DNA of 64,000 nucleotides. It comes from Fidelibacterota bacterium. Lineage in GTDB: Bacteria > Fidelibacterota > UBA8477 > JABMPR01. The stretch spans positions 62,001 through 126,000 of the forward strand of contig JAERTG010000023.1 in assembly GCA_016845065.1 (NCBI GenBank), written 5' to 3'. The notes beneath the pieces are model-generated. The model was not told where the DNA came from and did no database searches. It worked only from the letters and a program-made list of their open reading frames with translations. How positions within the stretch are numbered: position 1 is the stretch's first letter; each line of letters begins with the position of its first letter. This document shows positions 25,715-35,902 of the stretch, one piece after another. A program made the position numbers and the translations under genes.

Positions 25715-26956
25715 CTAGACTGCGTTAGCCGGTTCCAAAATGCTAGTAAAAAACCTATCCGGATTGAACAATTCTCGTGCCAAGACTTGAATTCTCTCCA
25801 CATCAATCGCTTCAATCTTTTTAAGAAATTTGTCTAGACCGATATTTTCACCATAATATATCTGCTGACGACCCAGACGCATCATACGTCGCTCCATGGA
25901 TTCATCACCCATGACGATTCCTGATTTATATTGTGCTTTTACCATTTCCAGCTCAGCATCACTCACTGGATCTTTGACCATTTTTTCAAGCTCAGTATGG
26001 GTTAGCTCAACTGCAAGATCTCGTTTTGTTGGATCGGTAGCGAGGTAAACACCAAAAGATCCCGTATCACGATACAGATTCACAAAAGAAAATATTTGGT
26101 AGGCAACACCATGGGCTTCCCTGATGTTCTGAAACAACCTAGAACTCATTCCCCCACTTAGAATGGAATTGAGTACAGCGATATCATAGCGTCGCTCGTC
26201 AAAAACAGAAAAAATTGGGAGGCCAGTGATAAGGTGACTTTGCTGAATATCCTTGGTTCTGGTTTCTTTACCCGGGACATAGCTTGTGTCTACAATTGGC
26301 TCAAACTGATTTGCACCGGAACCAGGACGATCGTATCTATCCTCAATCAGCTTGACAAGTACTTCATGATCCACATACCCAGCAGCTACAATTATTGTAT
26401 TCTCAGGGCTGTAGTTTTGATCCAAATAGGCAGTTAAGGCTTCAGCTGTAAATCCCTTGATGGATGTCTCATTTCCCAGAATGGGTTTCCCGATGGAGTT
26501 CTCAGGATAGAGAAATTTTTCAAATGTATCAAATGCCAGCTCTTCCGGAACATCTCTGCTGTCTCGTAATTCATCCAGAACTACAGATTTTTCGCGCTCT
26601 ATTTCAGCGAGAGGAAAAGTGGGGTGAAGCAATAAATCTGAGAGAACATCAACTGCATCCTCCAGATATTCACTGAGAAATCTGGCATGATAACAGGTAT
26701 ACTCCTTGGTAGTGAAGGCGTTGAGATGTCCACCTACACTCTCCAATGAAGATGCTATTTCAAAAGTAGACCGATTTTTGGTCCCCTTAAAAACAGTGTG
26801 CTCAAGAAAGTGTGAGATGCCAGCAAGGGGTTCAGGTTCATAACGACTCCCAGCACGTACCCAGATGCCTAAAGCCACCGAACGGACTGTGTCCACCGTT
26901 TCTGTAACGATGGTCAGCCCGTTCGATAGTGTCGTTTGCTTACGAAGTGACGTCAC
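25715..26956 (-). CDS. M16 family zinc peptidase (processing-peptidase-like)
   Basis: 413 residues with the inverted zinc motif HFLEH at 49-53 and the downstream glutamate region, followed by the inactive-type second half, as in single-chain bacterial M16B peptidases. These form dimers that degrade or process peptides; the PNPase-M16 gene pair is common in many bacteria. GTG start 9 bases after the pnp stop, so it is cotranscribed with the translation operon. No signal peptide, hence probably cytoplasmic. Confidence 0.92.
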   Translation of the reverse strand: MTSLRKQTTLSNGLTIVTETVDTVRSVALGIWVRAGSRYEPEPLAGISHFLEHTVFKGTKNRSTFEIASSLESVGGHLNAFTTKEYTCYHARFLSEYLEDAVDVLSDLLLHPTFPLAEIEREKSVVLDELRDSRDVPEELAFDTFEKFLYPENSIGKPILGNETSIKGFTAEALTAYLDQNYSPENTIIVAAGYVDHEVLVKLIEDRYDRPGSGANQFEPIVDTSYVPGKETRTKDIQQSHLITGLPIFSVFDERRYDIAVLNSILSGGMSSRLFQNIREAHGVAYQIFSFVNLYRDTGSFGVYLATDPTKRDLAVELTHTELEKMVKDPVSDAELEMVKAQYKSGIVMGDESMERRMMRLGRQQIYYGENIGLDKFLKKIEAIDVERIQVLARELFNPDRFFTSILEPANAV

Positions 26957-26965
26957 TTCAGTAAT

Positions 26966-29152
26966 TTACCGACGATTGTTATCCCGACGACCACGATCAC
27001 GGCCACCGCCTCTGCCACCGCGATTGTTATCACGCTGCGGACGAGGTCTCTTAGGTGGTTCGACCCAGCCTTCTGGTTTTTCGAGAAGTGCTTTACGACT
27101 TAAGTTATAGCGTCCGCTGTCGTCAACTTCCATCAGTTTTACTTTAACGGTGTCACCAACATTGAGAACATCTTCAACCTTTTCTACGCGTGCATATTCC
27201 AGATCACTAATATGAATCAGTCCTTGCTTGCCCGGTAGAAATTCAACAAAAGCGCCAAATGACATGAGGCGTACCACTTGGGCTTCAAACTCTTCACCTG
27301 CTACAGGTACCCGAACGATTCCGTTAATACGATCAGCAGCAGCTTCGGCACCCTCAGCGGTTTCTGCAAAGACAAAAACAATACCTTCCTGGTCGATCTC
27401 GACAGTTGCGCCGGTATCAGCCTGGATAGCTTTGATGATTTTGCCCTGTGGTCCAATAACATCTCCAATCTGATCAGGTTTGATACGGATTGTGATAAAT
27501 CTTGGAGCATGTGGAGACAGTTCTTCACGTGCAGCTGGCATAGCAGATTCCATGATATCAATGATGTGCTCACGACCTTCTTTTGCCTGCAGCAAAGCTT
27601 CGGTCATGAGTTCTGCACTGATACCTTCAATCTTGAGGTCCATCTGAATAGCATTAATACCATCTTTGGTACCTGTAACCTTGAAATCCATATCACCATA
27701 GTGATCTTCATCTCCAAGGATATCAGAAAGGACAGAAAAGCGTTTTCCGTCACTGATGAGGCCCATGGCGATACCAGCAACTGTTTTCTTGGTGGGAACA
27801 CCAGCATCCATAAGTGCCAATGAGCCTCCACAAACACTTGCCATTGAGGATGAGCCATTTGACTCTAGAATCTCGGATACAAGACGTACGGTATATGGGA
27901 AGTCTTCCTTTCCGGGTAGGAAAGGTCGAAGACTCCGTTCTGCCAGGTTACCATGACCAATTTCACGACGACCAGTAAAACCAATACGACCTGTCTCACC
28001 CACACAATATGGTGGGAAGTTATAATGCAGATAGAATGATTTTTTGTAGTCCTGATCAATATTGTCTATGATCTGTTCATCTAATTTGGTGCCGAGTGTT
28101 GTAACTACCAATGCCTGGGTTTCACCTCTGGTAAACAGAGCTGATCCATGAACTCGTGGTAAGACACCAACTTCAGCAGTGATCTTACGGATTTCCTTTA
28201 ATCCACGACCATCAACTCGACTACCCTTGGCCATAATTCTTTCACGAATATTGGCTTTGAGACGTTTATCAAAAACTTCTCCTACCACTTTGAGATGGTC
28301 TGGATATGTTTCTTCGTATTTTGCAACGAATTCGTCTTTGGCAGCTCCACGTGCATCCTGTCGTTCTGACTTAAGTACGATTGAGTTCAATTCAGTAAGA
28401 ACACCTTCATCAATCGCAGAATCGACATCAGCAATGATAGCTTCCTTCGTCTCATCCACTTTGAGTTCGCGTTTTACAGGTTTGATCTCATCAATGATAC
28501 TCTGTTGGAAGGCTACAACTTCAGAAATTGCCTTTTGGGCAAAGACGAGAGCTTCAACCATAACTTCTTCAGATACTTCATCAGCTTCACCTTCAACCAT
28601 GACAACATCAGTCGCTGTACCAGTAATGGTAATATCCATTTCTGATTCTTCGGCCTGGGCGTAGGTTGGGTTGAGGATAAGTTCTCCATCGATACGACCG
28701 ACGTGAACTGAAGCTACAGGGCCATTCCAAGGGATATCGGAGATAGACAGGGCAAATGAGGCACCAATCGTACCTAATGCATCAGCGGTGTTTTCACCAT
28801 CACTTGAAACCACAGTAATCATAACCTGAGTTTCATTATTAAAGCTATCGGGGAAAAGCGGACGAATAGGTCTATCCGTCATTCGAGAACTGAGAATTTC
28901 TTTCTCAGATGGTCTTGCTTCTCTTTTGAAAAAACCACCGGGAATTTTTCCACCGGCATAAGCCTTTTCTCTATATTCAACTTGCAGTGGGAAAAAGTCC
29001 CTGCTATTGTCTTCATGTTTTGATGCAGTAGCTGCCACCAGGACAGATGTCTCACCATAAATGGCGAGCACGGAGCCACCAGCTTGTCTGGCCATGCGAC
29101 CTGTTTCTAGACTAAGCGTACGTCCGCCCAGCATCATTTCTTTTTTAATCAA
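26966..29152 (-). CDS. pnp: polyribonucleotide nucleotidyltransferase (PNPase)
   Basis: 728 residues: two RNase PH cores separated by the helical domain, a KH domain ('DVIGPQGKIIKAIQ') and an S1 domain ('VRLMSFGAFVEFLPG'). It degrades RNA 3'-5' by phosphorolysis. Unlike E. coli PNPase, the last ~25 residues form an arginine/glycine-rich tail with repeated 'RGG' and 'RRDNN', likely an added RNA-binding segment. The frame opens at a TTG with GGAG five bases upstream; an ATG five codons later is possible. Follows rpsO by 14 bases, the classical rpsO-pnp order. Confidence 0.96.
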   Translation of the reverse strand: MIKKEMMLGGRTLSLETGRMARQAGGSVLAIYGETSVLVAATASKHEDNSRDFFPLQVEYREKAYAGGKIPGGFFKREARPSEKEILSSRMTDRPIRPLFPDSFNNETQVMITVVSSDGENTADALGTIGASFALSISDIPWNGPVASVHVGRIDGELILNPTYAQAEESEMDITITGTATDVVMVEGEADEVSEEVMVEALVFAQKAISEVVAFQQSIIDEIKPVKRELKVDETKEAIIADVDSAIDEGVLTELNSIVLKSERQDARGAAKDEFVAKYEETYPDHLKVVGEVFDKRLKANIRERIMAKGSRVDGRGLKEIRKITAEVGVLPRVHGSALFTRGETQALVVTTLGTKLDEQIIDNIDQDYKKSFYLHYNFPPYCVGETGRIGFTGRREIGHGNLAERSLRPFLPGKEDFPYTVRLVSEILESNGSSSMASVCGGSLALMDAGVPTKKTVAGIAMGLISDGKRFSVLSDILGDEDHYGDMDFKVTGTKDGINAIQMDLKIEGISAELMTEALLQAKEGREHIIDIMESAMPAAREELSPHAPRFITIRIKPDQIGDVIGPQGKIIKAIQADTGATVEIDQEGIVFVFAETAEGAEAAADRINGIVRVPVAGEEFEAQVVRLMSFGAFVEFLPGKQGLIHISDLEYARVEKVEDVLNVGDTVKVKLMEVDDSGRYNLSRKALLEKPEGWVEPPKRPRPQRDNNRGGRGGGRDRGRRDNNRR

Positions 29153-29166
29153 AATATCTCCAATTC

Positions 29167-29436
29167 CTATTTACGTATACCAAGCTTATTAATTAAAGCT
29201 TTGTATTCAGCTGCATCAGTCTTCTGGATGTAGCGTAGCAGGCGGCGACGTTGCCCAACCATTTTGAGCAAGCCGCGGCGGCTGTGGTGGTCTTTCTTGT
29301 AGGCTTTCAAGTGCTCTGTCAGATTTCTAATCTGAGTCGTGAGAATGGCAACCTGAACACTCGTTGATCCAGTATCCTTCTCATTTTCGCCATATTCTTT
29401 GACGAGAGCAGCCTTTTCTTCTTTTGTTATTGACAT
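29167..29436 (-). CDS. rpsO: 30S ribosomal protein S15
   Basis: 89 residues from the ATG at 29436, chosen for its perfect AGGAGG site and because it begins with the family's '[12 protein letters not shown]'; a longer frame to 29454 is not needed. Contains '[19 protein letters not shown]' and 'RRLLRYIQ', which bind 16S rRNA helices 20-22 in the central domain. It sits between ribF and pnp. Confidence 0.98.
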   Translation of the reverse strand: MSITKEEKAALVKEYGENEKDTGSTSVQVAILTTQIRNLTEHLKAYKKDHHSRRGLLKMVGQRRRLLRYIQKTDAAEYKALINKLGIRK

Positions 29437-29446
29437 GTGTCCTCCT

Positions 29447-30406
29447 TCAGACATCCCGATAATTTTCGATTATCGCTATACACGTTTTCTTATCATTTTC
29501 TAATTGTATTATTAAATCGTCCACACTGGAAAATTTCTTCTCATCTCTCAATTTTTGTAAAAACTCAAGAATCACATCTTGATCATACAAATTTTCTTTC
29601 CCTGCTGGAATGTTAAAGAGGTTCACTTCAATCGTGATCTCATTGCCATTTTTAAAGGTTGGGCGAACCCCAACGTTACACATTCCAAAACTGGAAAATT
29701 CATCCGTCTTGACCCGGGCAAGATACACGCCCTTGTTTGGTATCAACTTGTTTTCCGCATGCGGATCAATATTCGCAGTTGGAAAATTGAGACTCTGTCC
29801 CCTCTCGTCACCATGCACTACTGTGCCATATATTGTGTAGGCATGACCCAACATGGCATTGGCCAGATCCAATCGATCAGATTCAATGTGATCCCTGATG
29901 AGCGTGCTGCTTACAGGCAGATTCTCATTATTAATAGGACCGACAACACTAACATTGTATCCTTTGTCCTCACCACGGAGTCTTAACCATTCAGCATCCC
30001 CGGCACGGTTGTGACCAAAGCGATGATCATAGCCCACTACCACATGCTTGACCCTCAGTGTATCCTCAAGAACCCGCTCGGCAAACTCATCTGCAATCAT
30101 GCTCGAGAATCCACGATTAAAGTCAAGCACAAGCAGGTAATCCACAGGAGCATATTGCTCGATGAGAGATGCTCTCTCTTCAATTCCTGTTAATAATCGA
30201 ATTGGCCTCAGGTCACTGTCCCTCAACAATTCTTGTGGATGAGGGTGAAAAGTAATGACTACAGAAGGCAATCCTCGTTCGTGCGCCTCAGAGATACAAC
30301 TTGAGATCAGCGTCTGATGACCACGATGTATACCATCAAAGCTTCCGATAGTAGCAACGCTACCGCTCAGCTCAGGAAAATCTTCTATGCAGCGGATGAT
30401 TTCCAT
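29447..30406 (-). CDS. ribF: bifunctional riboflavin kinase / FAD synthetase
   Basis: 319 residues. The N-terminal nucleotidyltransferase (FAD synthetase) has '[13 protein letters not shown]' and the C-terminal riboflavin kinase has '[19 protein letters not shown]'. It converts riboflavin to FMN and FAD. It overlaps the end of truB by 22 bases, and the truB-ribF-rpsO order is widely conserved. Confidence 0.96.
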   Translation of the reverse strand: MEIIRCIEDFPELSGSVATIGSFDGIHRGHQTLISSCISEAHERGLPSVVITFHPHPQELLRDSDLRPIRLLTGIEERASLIEQYAPVDYLLVLDFNRGFSSMIADEFAERVLEDTLRVKHVVVGYDHRFGHNRAGDAEWLRLRGEDKGYNVSVVGPINNENLPVSSTLIRDHIESDRLDLANAMLGHAYTIYGTVVHGDERGQSLNFPTANIDPHAENKLIPNKGVYLARVKTDEFSSFGMCNVGVRPTFKNGNEITIEVNLFNIPAGKENLYDQDVILEFLQKLRDEKKFSSVDDLIIQLENDKKTCIAIIENYRDV

Positions 30407-31053
30407 TTTTCAATAAACTCTGGTATGCTCAAGGCATCCTCTATGCGATAGTCGCCAATCGCTGTTCTTTTCAATTCTTTAACATGGGCCAGGGTACCAA
30501 GTTTATGAGCAATATCTTCTGCCAAAACCCGGATATAGGTTCCCCTACCACATCTCACACAAATATTTAACTGATCGCTTGTCCATGATTTAAGCTCAAT
30601 GTCATAAATCATGACCGTGGAAGGTTTGCGTTCTACAACCTGACCCTTGCGAGCCAGTTTGTATAATTTCTTGCCATCAACTTTTTTAGCAGAATACATG
30701 GGAGGGATCTGTGTAATTTCACCACTGAATTCTGCCAATGCCCCAAGAATCTTAGCTTCTGTGAGCTCTGGGATTGATGATGTTTCAATCACCTCACCTG
30801 TTCGATCGCCGGTATCAGTCTTATTTCCAAATAAGATTTCAGCATCATATGTCTTGGGCATATCCATGAATTCATTTTGACGTTTGGTATTTTTTCCCGT
30901 TAATACGATAAGTACACCTGTAGCAAATGGATCCAGTGTGCCGGCGTGACCGACTTTTTTGATCCTGGTAGTGTACCGTACTTTTCGGACAACGTCAAAG
31001 CTGGTCCAATCCATAGGCTTGTTAATATTGATGATATGCTCACTGGGGATCAT
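30385..31053 (-). CDS. truB: tRNA pseudouridine-55 synthase, short form
   Basis: 222 residues, shorter than E. coli TruB (314) because the C-terminal PUA-like RNA-binding domain is missing. Catalytic Asp is in 'GHAGTLDPFATGVL', and 'GRGTYIRVLAEDI' is conserved. It makes pseudouridine in the T loop of most tRNAs. Overlaps the rbfA stop by four bases (ATGA), so translation is coupled. Short TruB proteins occur in several phyla, so this is probably natural rather than a truncation. Confidence 0.94.
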   Translation of the reverse strand: MIPSEHIININKPMDWTSFDVVRKVRYTTRIKKVGHAGTLDPFATGVLIVLTGKNTKRQNEFMDMPKTYDAEILFGNKTDTGDRTGEVIETSSIPELTEAKILGALAEFSGEITQIPPMYSAKKVDGKKLYKLARKGQVVERKPSTVMIYDIELKSWTSDQLNICVRCGRGTYIRVLAEDIAHKLGTLAHVKELKRTAIGDYRIEDALSIPEFIEKWKSSAA

Positions 31054-31385
31054 AGATCTTTCAAGACCCGATTCATTTTATCAGCATACCCTAGTGAGTC
31101 GTCAATAAAAAACTTTAGTTCAGGTACATATTTTAGTGGGACTTCCTTCCCAACATGAAAACGAACCCGACTATTGTGCTGTTCTAAGGTTTTAAAGGTG
31201 AAGGCTACATCTTCATCACTACCATATATGGAGAAGTACACATAAGACATTTTGAGGTCAGGAGTCATTTTTGCTTTGGTGACAGAAACAAATCCTGGGG
31301 TTGCATTTGCCAGATTGAGGATCAAGTATTCAGCTACAGCGGCTCTGATAGCCTCTGCGACCCGTTTTTGTCTTGCAATACCCAT
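31050..31385 (-). CDS. rbfA: ribosome-binding factor A
   Basis: 111 residues with the KH-like RbfA fold: 'RQKRVAEAIRAAVAEYL', 'VTKAKMTPDLKMSYVYFS', and a C-terminal 'KYVPELKFFIDDSL'. It helps 16S rRNA 5'-end maturation of the 30S subunit, notably in the cold. Lies 22 bases after infB. Confidence 0.95.
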   Translation of the reverse strand: MGIARQKRVAEAIRAAVAEYLILNLANATPGFVSVTKAKMTPDLKMSYVYFSIYGSDEDVAFTFKTLEQHNSRVRFHVGKEVPLKYVPELKFFIDDSLGYADKMNRVLKDL

Positions 31386-31407
31386 TTATTTCACTTTATC
31401 CGAAGGG

Positions 31408-33960
31408 TCACTTTTTCTTTTCAGAAGCTTCCAATTTGCGTTTGATGATTTCTTCTGAATAGAATTCCATGATGTCACCGACCTTAATTTTGCTAAAATC
31501 CTTCAGTGAAATTCCACATTCATTGCCTTCCATCACTTCCTTGACTTCGTCCTTGAAGCGTTTGAGGGCATTCAACTCACCGTTGAATAGTGTCTCACCA
31601 TCACGAATGAGTCGAACTTTGGCATTCCGACGAACAACACCTTCAGTAACCATAGAACCTGCAATGATCCCAATCTTAGGAATCTTGAAAAGATCAGTGA
31701 CTTCTGCTTTACCAATTTCATTTTCAACCACATCAGGTTCCAGCAAACCCTCTAGAGCTTGGAAGACATCATCGACTGCTGCATAAATCACATCATAGTA
31801 GCGAATTTCAACATCATCTGCCTTGGCTAGAAGTTTGGCATTACTATCAGCAGTCACATTAAAACCGACGATAATTGCATCTGAAGCTGCAGCGAGTAGT
31901 ACATCCGACTCTTTAATCATTCCAATTCCTCGGTGAATGATGCGTACGGCAACTTCATTTGTGGCCATTTTCATGAATGAATCAGCTAGGGCTTCAATAG
32001 AACCATCCACATCTCCCTTGATCAGGAGAGGAACTTCTTTAACCTTTCCCTCGGAGATCTGCAGCGAGATTTGATCCAATGTCATATGGCGCATACGTTT
32101 GAAGTCTTGTTCTCTACGCAAGGAACGACGCTGCTCACTGACCTCACGTGCTTCCTTATCATTTTTCATGACAATCAGGTTATCACCTGCACGTGGTACA
32201 TCGCTAAATCCAAGAATTTCTACTGGAGTTGATGGTCCTGCACTTTTAATTCTCTTGCCATGATCATCTTTAAGGGCACGAACCCGACCAGAGTAATCAC
32301 CGCAAACAAAGGGATCTCCAATTTTGAGTGTTCCCCTACTCACCAGAACGGTTGCCAGTGCTCCAACACCCTTATCAAGTTTTGATTCAACTACGATTCC
32401 CCGGGCTTTGCCTGATGGATTCGCTTTCAGATCAAGAACTTCTGCCTCAAGAGCAACAGTTTCCAGCAATTCGTCAATATTCGTTCCCATCTTAGCGGAA
32501 ATCTCAACATCGGGAATCTTGCCACCCCAACTTTCAACCAACATGTCACGTTCCGAGAGTTCGCGTCGAACTCGTTCGGCATCAGCGCCTTGTACATCCA
32601 TTTTATTTATGGCAAACACAATGGGGACACCAGCTGCCTTTGCATGGTCAATAGCTTCAATGGTTTGCGGCATCACAGCATCATCAGCCGCGACAATAAT
32701 GATAACGATATCTGTAACTTGAGCTCCGCGAGCACGCATTGCTGTAAAGGCTTCGTGACCCGGCGTATCAAGGAAGGTGATTAGCTTATCATCACCAACA
32801 GAAACAGAATAGGCTCCGATATGCTGGGTGATACCACCAGCTTCGCCAGATATCACATTGGCTTCTCGGATATAATCCAGGAGTGAAGTTTTTCCATGGT
32901 CAACGTGACCCATGATAGTTACTACAGGTGGACGAGGTTTGAGATCAGCTTCATCCACTTCTTCAAGAGCAATCTCTTCATCCATGGTTGTAACTGTATT
33001 GTCTTCAAAAACAACGGCTACTTCAAATTCCTCAGCCAGGAGCTCAATGGTATCTTTATCAATTCTTTGATTGATTGTCACCATCATGCCCATATCCATA
33101 CACTTACTGATTATATCAGCAACATCAATTTCTATTAGATCAGCAAAATCATGGACGGAAACAAATTCGGAGACACGATAGGCTTGATCCTCGGTCATTT
33201 CCTCCTGTTTTCCATCTCTACGACGTTTACGCTTTTTCCCTGTATCAAGCGAAGTCATAACCTTCTTAATAGAGGCATCAACTTCTTTCTGATCAAAGGT
33301 GCGGCGTTTTTTAGCAGGTTTGCCCTTGCCCTTTGGGGCAGTCGCTTTCACAACGTGCTTAATCTTACGCTCAATTTTCTTGGCGATTATTTTATCTGTG
33401 GTGGATTCTTCTGTCTTCTTATCAGGATCTTCACCAGGACGAAGGATAGTGGGCTTAGCAGCCTTTTTGGCACTCTTCTGGCGTTCAAGTTCCTCACGCT
33501 CTTTGGCAGCTTGGGCTTCAGCGAGTTTGCGATTCTCTTCTTCCTCAAGGTCGCGCTTGGCCTGTGCAATTGCTTCTTTGCGATCCTCTTCCGCCTTGCG
33601 TTTGGCATCTTCTATCTCTTGACGACGCTGTTCTTCAGCATCCCGCCTTGAACGATCTTCCTCTTCCCGAGCAATTTTTTCTTCTTCAGCTTTGCGGATG
33701 CGTTCTTCTTCTTCAATCCGACGCTGCTCTTCAAGGGCTTTGCGATCTACTTCTTTCTGATCCAACTCAATTTGATAGAGATCAGATGCAAAGTTTTTGA
33801 GAATCAGATTGTGAGTTTCTTCATCTACAGGACTCATATGATTGGTCACATCAAGACCTTGATCCTTGAGAAAAGTCACTATCTCGCTATGAGAGATATT
33901 AATCTGCTTTGCAATTTGGTATATTCGTTTTGGTTTATCCAATCGTTCCTCTTTCCTCAT
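31408..33960 (-). CDS. infB: translation initiation factor IF-2
   Basis: 850 residues. IF2-N domain (about 9-60), a long highly charged coiled-coil stretch of Glu/Arg/Lys (about 66-165), a second IF2-N-like region (about 260-310), then the GTPase core with G1 GHVDHGKT at 351-358, 'DTPGHEAF', 'NKMD', and C-terminal domains that bind fMet-tRNA. The long charged linker is typical but expanded. Part of the rimP-nusA-infB-rbfA-truB core operon. Confidence 0.97.
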   Translation of the reverse strand: MRKEERLDKPKRIYQIAKQINISHSEIVTFLKDQGLDVTNHMSPVDEETHNLILKNFASDLYQIELDQKEVDRKALEEQRRIEEEERIRKAEEEKIAREEEDRSRRDAEEQRRQEIEDAKRKAEEDRKEAIAQAKRDLEEEENRKLAEAQAAKEREELERQKSAKKAAKPTILRPGEDPDKKTEESTTDKIIAKKIERKIKHVVKATAPKGKGKPAKKRRTFDQKEVDASIKKVMTSLDTGKKRKRRRDGKQEEMTEDQAYRVSEFVSVHDFADLIEIDVADIISKCMDMGMMVTINQRIDKDTIELLAEEFEVAVVFEDNTVTTMDEEIALEEVDEADLKPRPPVVTIMGHVDHGKTSLLDYIREANVISGEAGGITQHIGAYSVSVGDDKLITFLDTPGHEAFTAMRARGAQVTDIVIIIVAADDAVMPQTIEAIDHAKAAGVPIVFAINKMDVQGADAERVRRELSERDMLVESWGGKIPDVEISAKMGTNIDELLETVALEAEVLDLKANPSGKARGIVVESKLDKGVGALATVLVSRGTLKIGDPFVCGDYSGRVRALKDDHGKRIKSAGPSTPVEILGFSDVPRAGDNLIVMKNDKEAREVSEQRRSLRREQDFKRMRHMTLDQISLQISEGKVKEVPLLIKGDVDGSIEALADSFMKMATNEVAVRIIHRGIGMIKESDVLLAAASDAIIVGFNVTADSNAKLLAKADDVEIRYYDVIYAAVDDVFQALEGLLEPDVVENEIGKAEVTDLFKIPKIGIIAGSMVTEGVVRRNAKVRLIRDGETLFNGELNALKRFKDEVKEVMEGNECGISLKDFSKIKVGDIMEFYSEEIIKRKLEASEKKK

Positions 33961-34031
33961 CCCTTTTAAGCAGAAACATCTGAGCCCTGCGAAACCGGAG
34001 ACAATCTAAAACTGTTTCCAGTAGCAGTTCC

Positions 34032-35324
34032 CTAGTCTTTTTCCTCACCGGAGGTGTCTACTTCCACAACTTCTTCGATGACTTCAACTTTTACCTCAAC
34101 TTTATCCATCAGTGCTGTCATAAACTCATCGAGTGATTTTTCTCCAAGACCCTTCAACGCCAGCAAGGCGTCTTTGCTGGTATTGACAACTTCATTTACC
34201 GTATCAATGCCATTTTCAGCAAGAATTGAGACAACTCGCTTTGGTAGTCCCTCAACCTCTTCTAGATATACCTCAACGACCACTGGACCCTCAACCTCAC
34301 TTCGTGATTTTGCATCAATCTCAAAACCAGTCACTTTAGAAGCGAGTCGGACATTTTGTCCATTCTTTCCAATGGCAATTGAAATATCTTCAGCCTCAAA
34401 CAAAGCCAGGGCTCTGTGATTTTCGTAATCTATGGTTACGCGATATGGCTTAGCAGGAGAAAGGGCTCGGGTTACAAGCAATTGGGGTTCTGATGTATAA
34501 TTGATGATATCAATTTTTTCACCATTTAATTCCCGAACAATGACCTGGATTCGGCTTCCCTTCATACCTACACATGCACCAACAGCATCAATTCGCTTGT
34601 CATGAGACTCAACGATGATTTTGGTACGGTCACCAGGTTCTCTGAATAGTGTGCGAATATCAATGATGCCATCTTCAATTTCTGGCACTTCATTTTTGAA
34701 CAACTTGTGCAGGAAGCTTGGGTCAGCACGGGATATAATGATTTCTGGACCACGCTTATCAGAACGAACTTCTTTAATGATAGCACGAACGCTGTCACCA
34801 CGACGGTAGCGTTCACTATAGATCTGTTCCTCGCGGGGCATTTTGAGCTCGGCCTTGTCAATATTCACAAAGAGAGCATCACGTCGGATTTGATGAATTT
34901 CACCGATAATGATCTCACCAACACGGCTTGAGTAGTCACGATAAATCTGATCACGCTCAAATTCTTGAATTTTCTGAGCCATGACGTGACGAGCAAAGGT
35001 GATCAAGCGACGTCCAAATGTTGCTGGATCCACAACATCAATAAAGGGGTCTCCAATCTCAAGATCAGGAGCTATTTCCTGTGCAGTCTTGACATCCACT
35101 TCAAAATCAGGATCGTCAACTACTTCAACGACCTCTTTTTCCTGGTAGATTTCAATCTCACCCTTATCCATGTTGACAATTACGTCAAAGTTGTCAACGT
35201 TTCCGTATTTCTTCTGAATCAAAGCTTCAAAGATTTCTTTTATGATATCAGCCAACTCTTTGCGGTCGATATCTTTATCCTTTGCCAGCTGGATAAACGA
35301 TTCAATGATAATTTTACTGATCAA
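34032..35324 (-). CDS. nusA: transcription termination/antitermination factor NusA
   Basis: 430 residues: N-terminal RNA-polymerase-binding domain, S1 domain, two KH domains ('VGACVGMKGSRIQVIVREL' and 'ISIAIGKNGQNVRLAS'), and a C-terminal helix-hairpin-helix-like segment ('LLALKGLGEKSLDEFM') with an acidic tail. It lacks the second acidic repeat of E. coli NusA. Acts in pausing, termination and rRNA antitermination. It follows rimP by 16 bases. Confidence 0.96.
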   Translation of the reverse strand: MISKIIIESFIQLAKDKDIDRKELADIIKEIFEALIQKKYGNVDNFDVIVNMDKGEIEIYQEKEVVEVVDDPDFEVDVKTAQEIAPDLEIGDPFIDVVDPATFGRRLITFARHVMAQKIQEFERDQIYRDYSSRVGEIIIGEIHQIRRDALFVNIDKAELKMPREEQIYSERYRRGDSVRAIIKEVRSDKRGPEIIISRADPSFLHKLFKNEVPEIEDGIIDIRTLFREPGDRTKIIVESHDKRIDAVGACVGMKGSRIQVIVRELNGEKIDIINYTSEPQLLVTRALSPAKPYRVTIDYENHRALALFEAEDISIAIGKNGQNVRLASKVTGFEIDAKSRSEVEGPVVVEVYLEEVEGLPKRVVSILAENGIDTVNEVVNTSKDALLALKGLGEKSLDEFMTALMDKVEVKVEVIEEVVEVDTSGEEKD

Positions 35325-35340
35325 GGGGTCAATCCTCCTT

Positions 35341-35796
35341 CTACCATCGCATATTTACTTTGCCATGAATGACATCATCCATATCCAGGACCATTTCCTC
35401 ATCAGCTACTTTGATAGTAAGTGATTCGTCTGTGGCTGATACTATTTCGCCATCCAGGGGGTTCTGCATCGCTTCAGAGCGATGTTCAATTTTCATAGAG
35501 TGCCCGGATAATCGATTAAAATGACGGGCCAATTTTACAGGAAAACTCGCACCGGGTGAGGTGACTTCGACAGAAACCTTCTCAATATCTAATCCGGGGA
35601 GTATAAGATTATTATGAATGGATCGATTGATACGAGCCAATTGGTCGATGGTGATACCGGAATCACTGTCACACTTTGCAATGAGCTGGAACCCACCCCG
35701 TGATGCATTCATTTTTGCATCAACGAGGAAAATGTCCTCAGCATCTTCAAAGCAATGCTCTATTCCGGCTTTTATTTCTTCATCGGTCCAATTCAC
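35341..35796 (-). CDS. rimP: ribosome maturation factor RimP
   Basis: 151 residues. Two-domain RimP with 'VSVEVTSPGASFPVKLARHF' at the domain junction, the family signature. Needed for 30S assembly near the central pseudoknot. The start is a GTG with a weak site. The 5' end of the operon lies here, preceded by a strong hairpin that may terminate the upstream gene or modulate entry into the operon. Confidence 0.93.
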   Translation of the reverse strand: MNWTDEEIKAGIEHCFEDAEDIFLVDAKMNASRGGFQLIAKCDSDSGITIDQLARINRSIHNNLILPGLDIEKVSVEVTSPGASFPVKLARHFNRLSGHSMKIEHRSEAMQNPLDGEIVSATDESLTIKVADEEMVLDMDDVIHGKVNMRW

Positions 35797-35825
35797 TTCG
35801 CGTCTTCATACCCTTTACAAATAAA

Positions 35826-35851
35826 CAAAGTGGGTCATTCAACCCACTTTG
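35826..35851 (-). terminator. hairpin before rimP-nusA-infB
   Basis: A perfect 10-base stem, CAAAGTGGGT / ACCCACTTTG with a 6-base loop, followed on the minus strand by TTTATTTG. It looks like a terminator for the upstream TPR gene, but only 29 bases remain before rimP, leaving little room for a promoter; it may act as an attenuator. Confidence 0.7.
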
Positions 35852-35902
35852 CGGGCGAAATATATTCGGGGAGAGCCCTGATTGCAAGTTCAATAATTGC
35901 AA

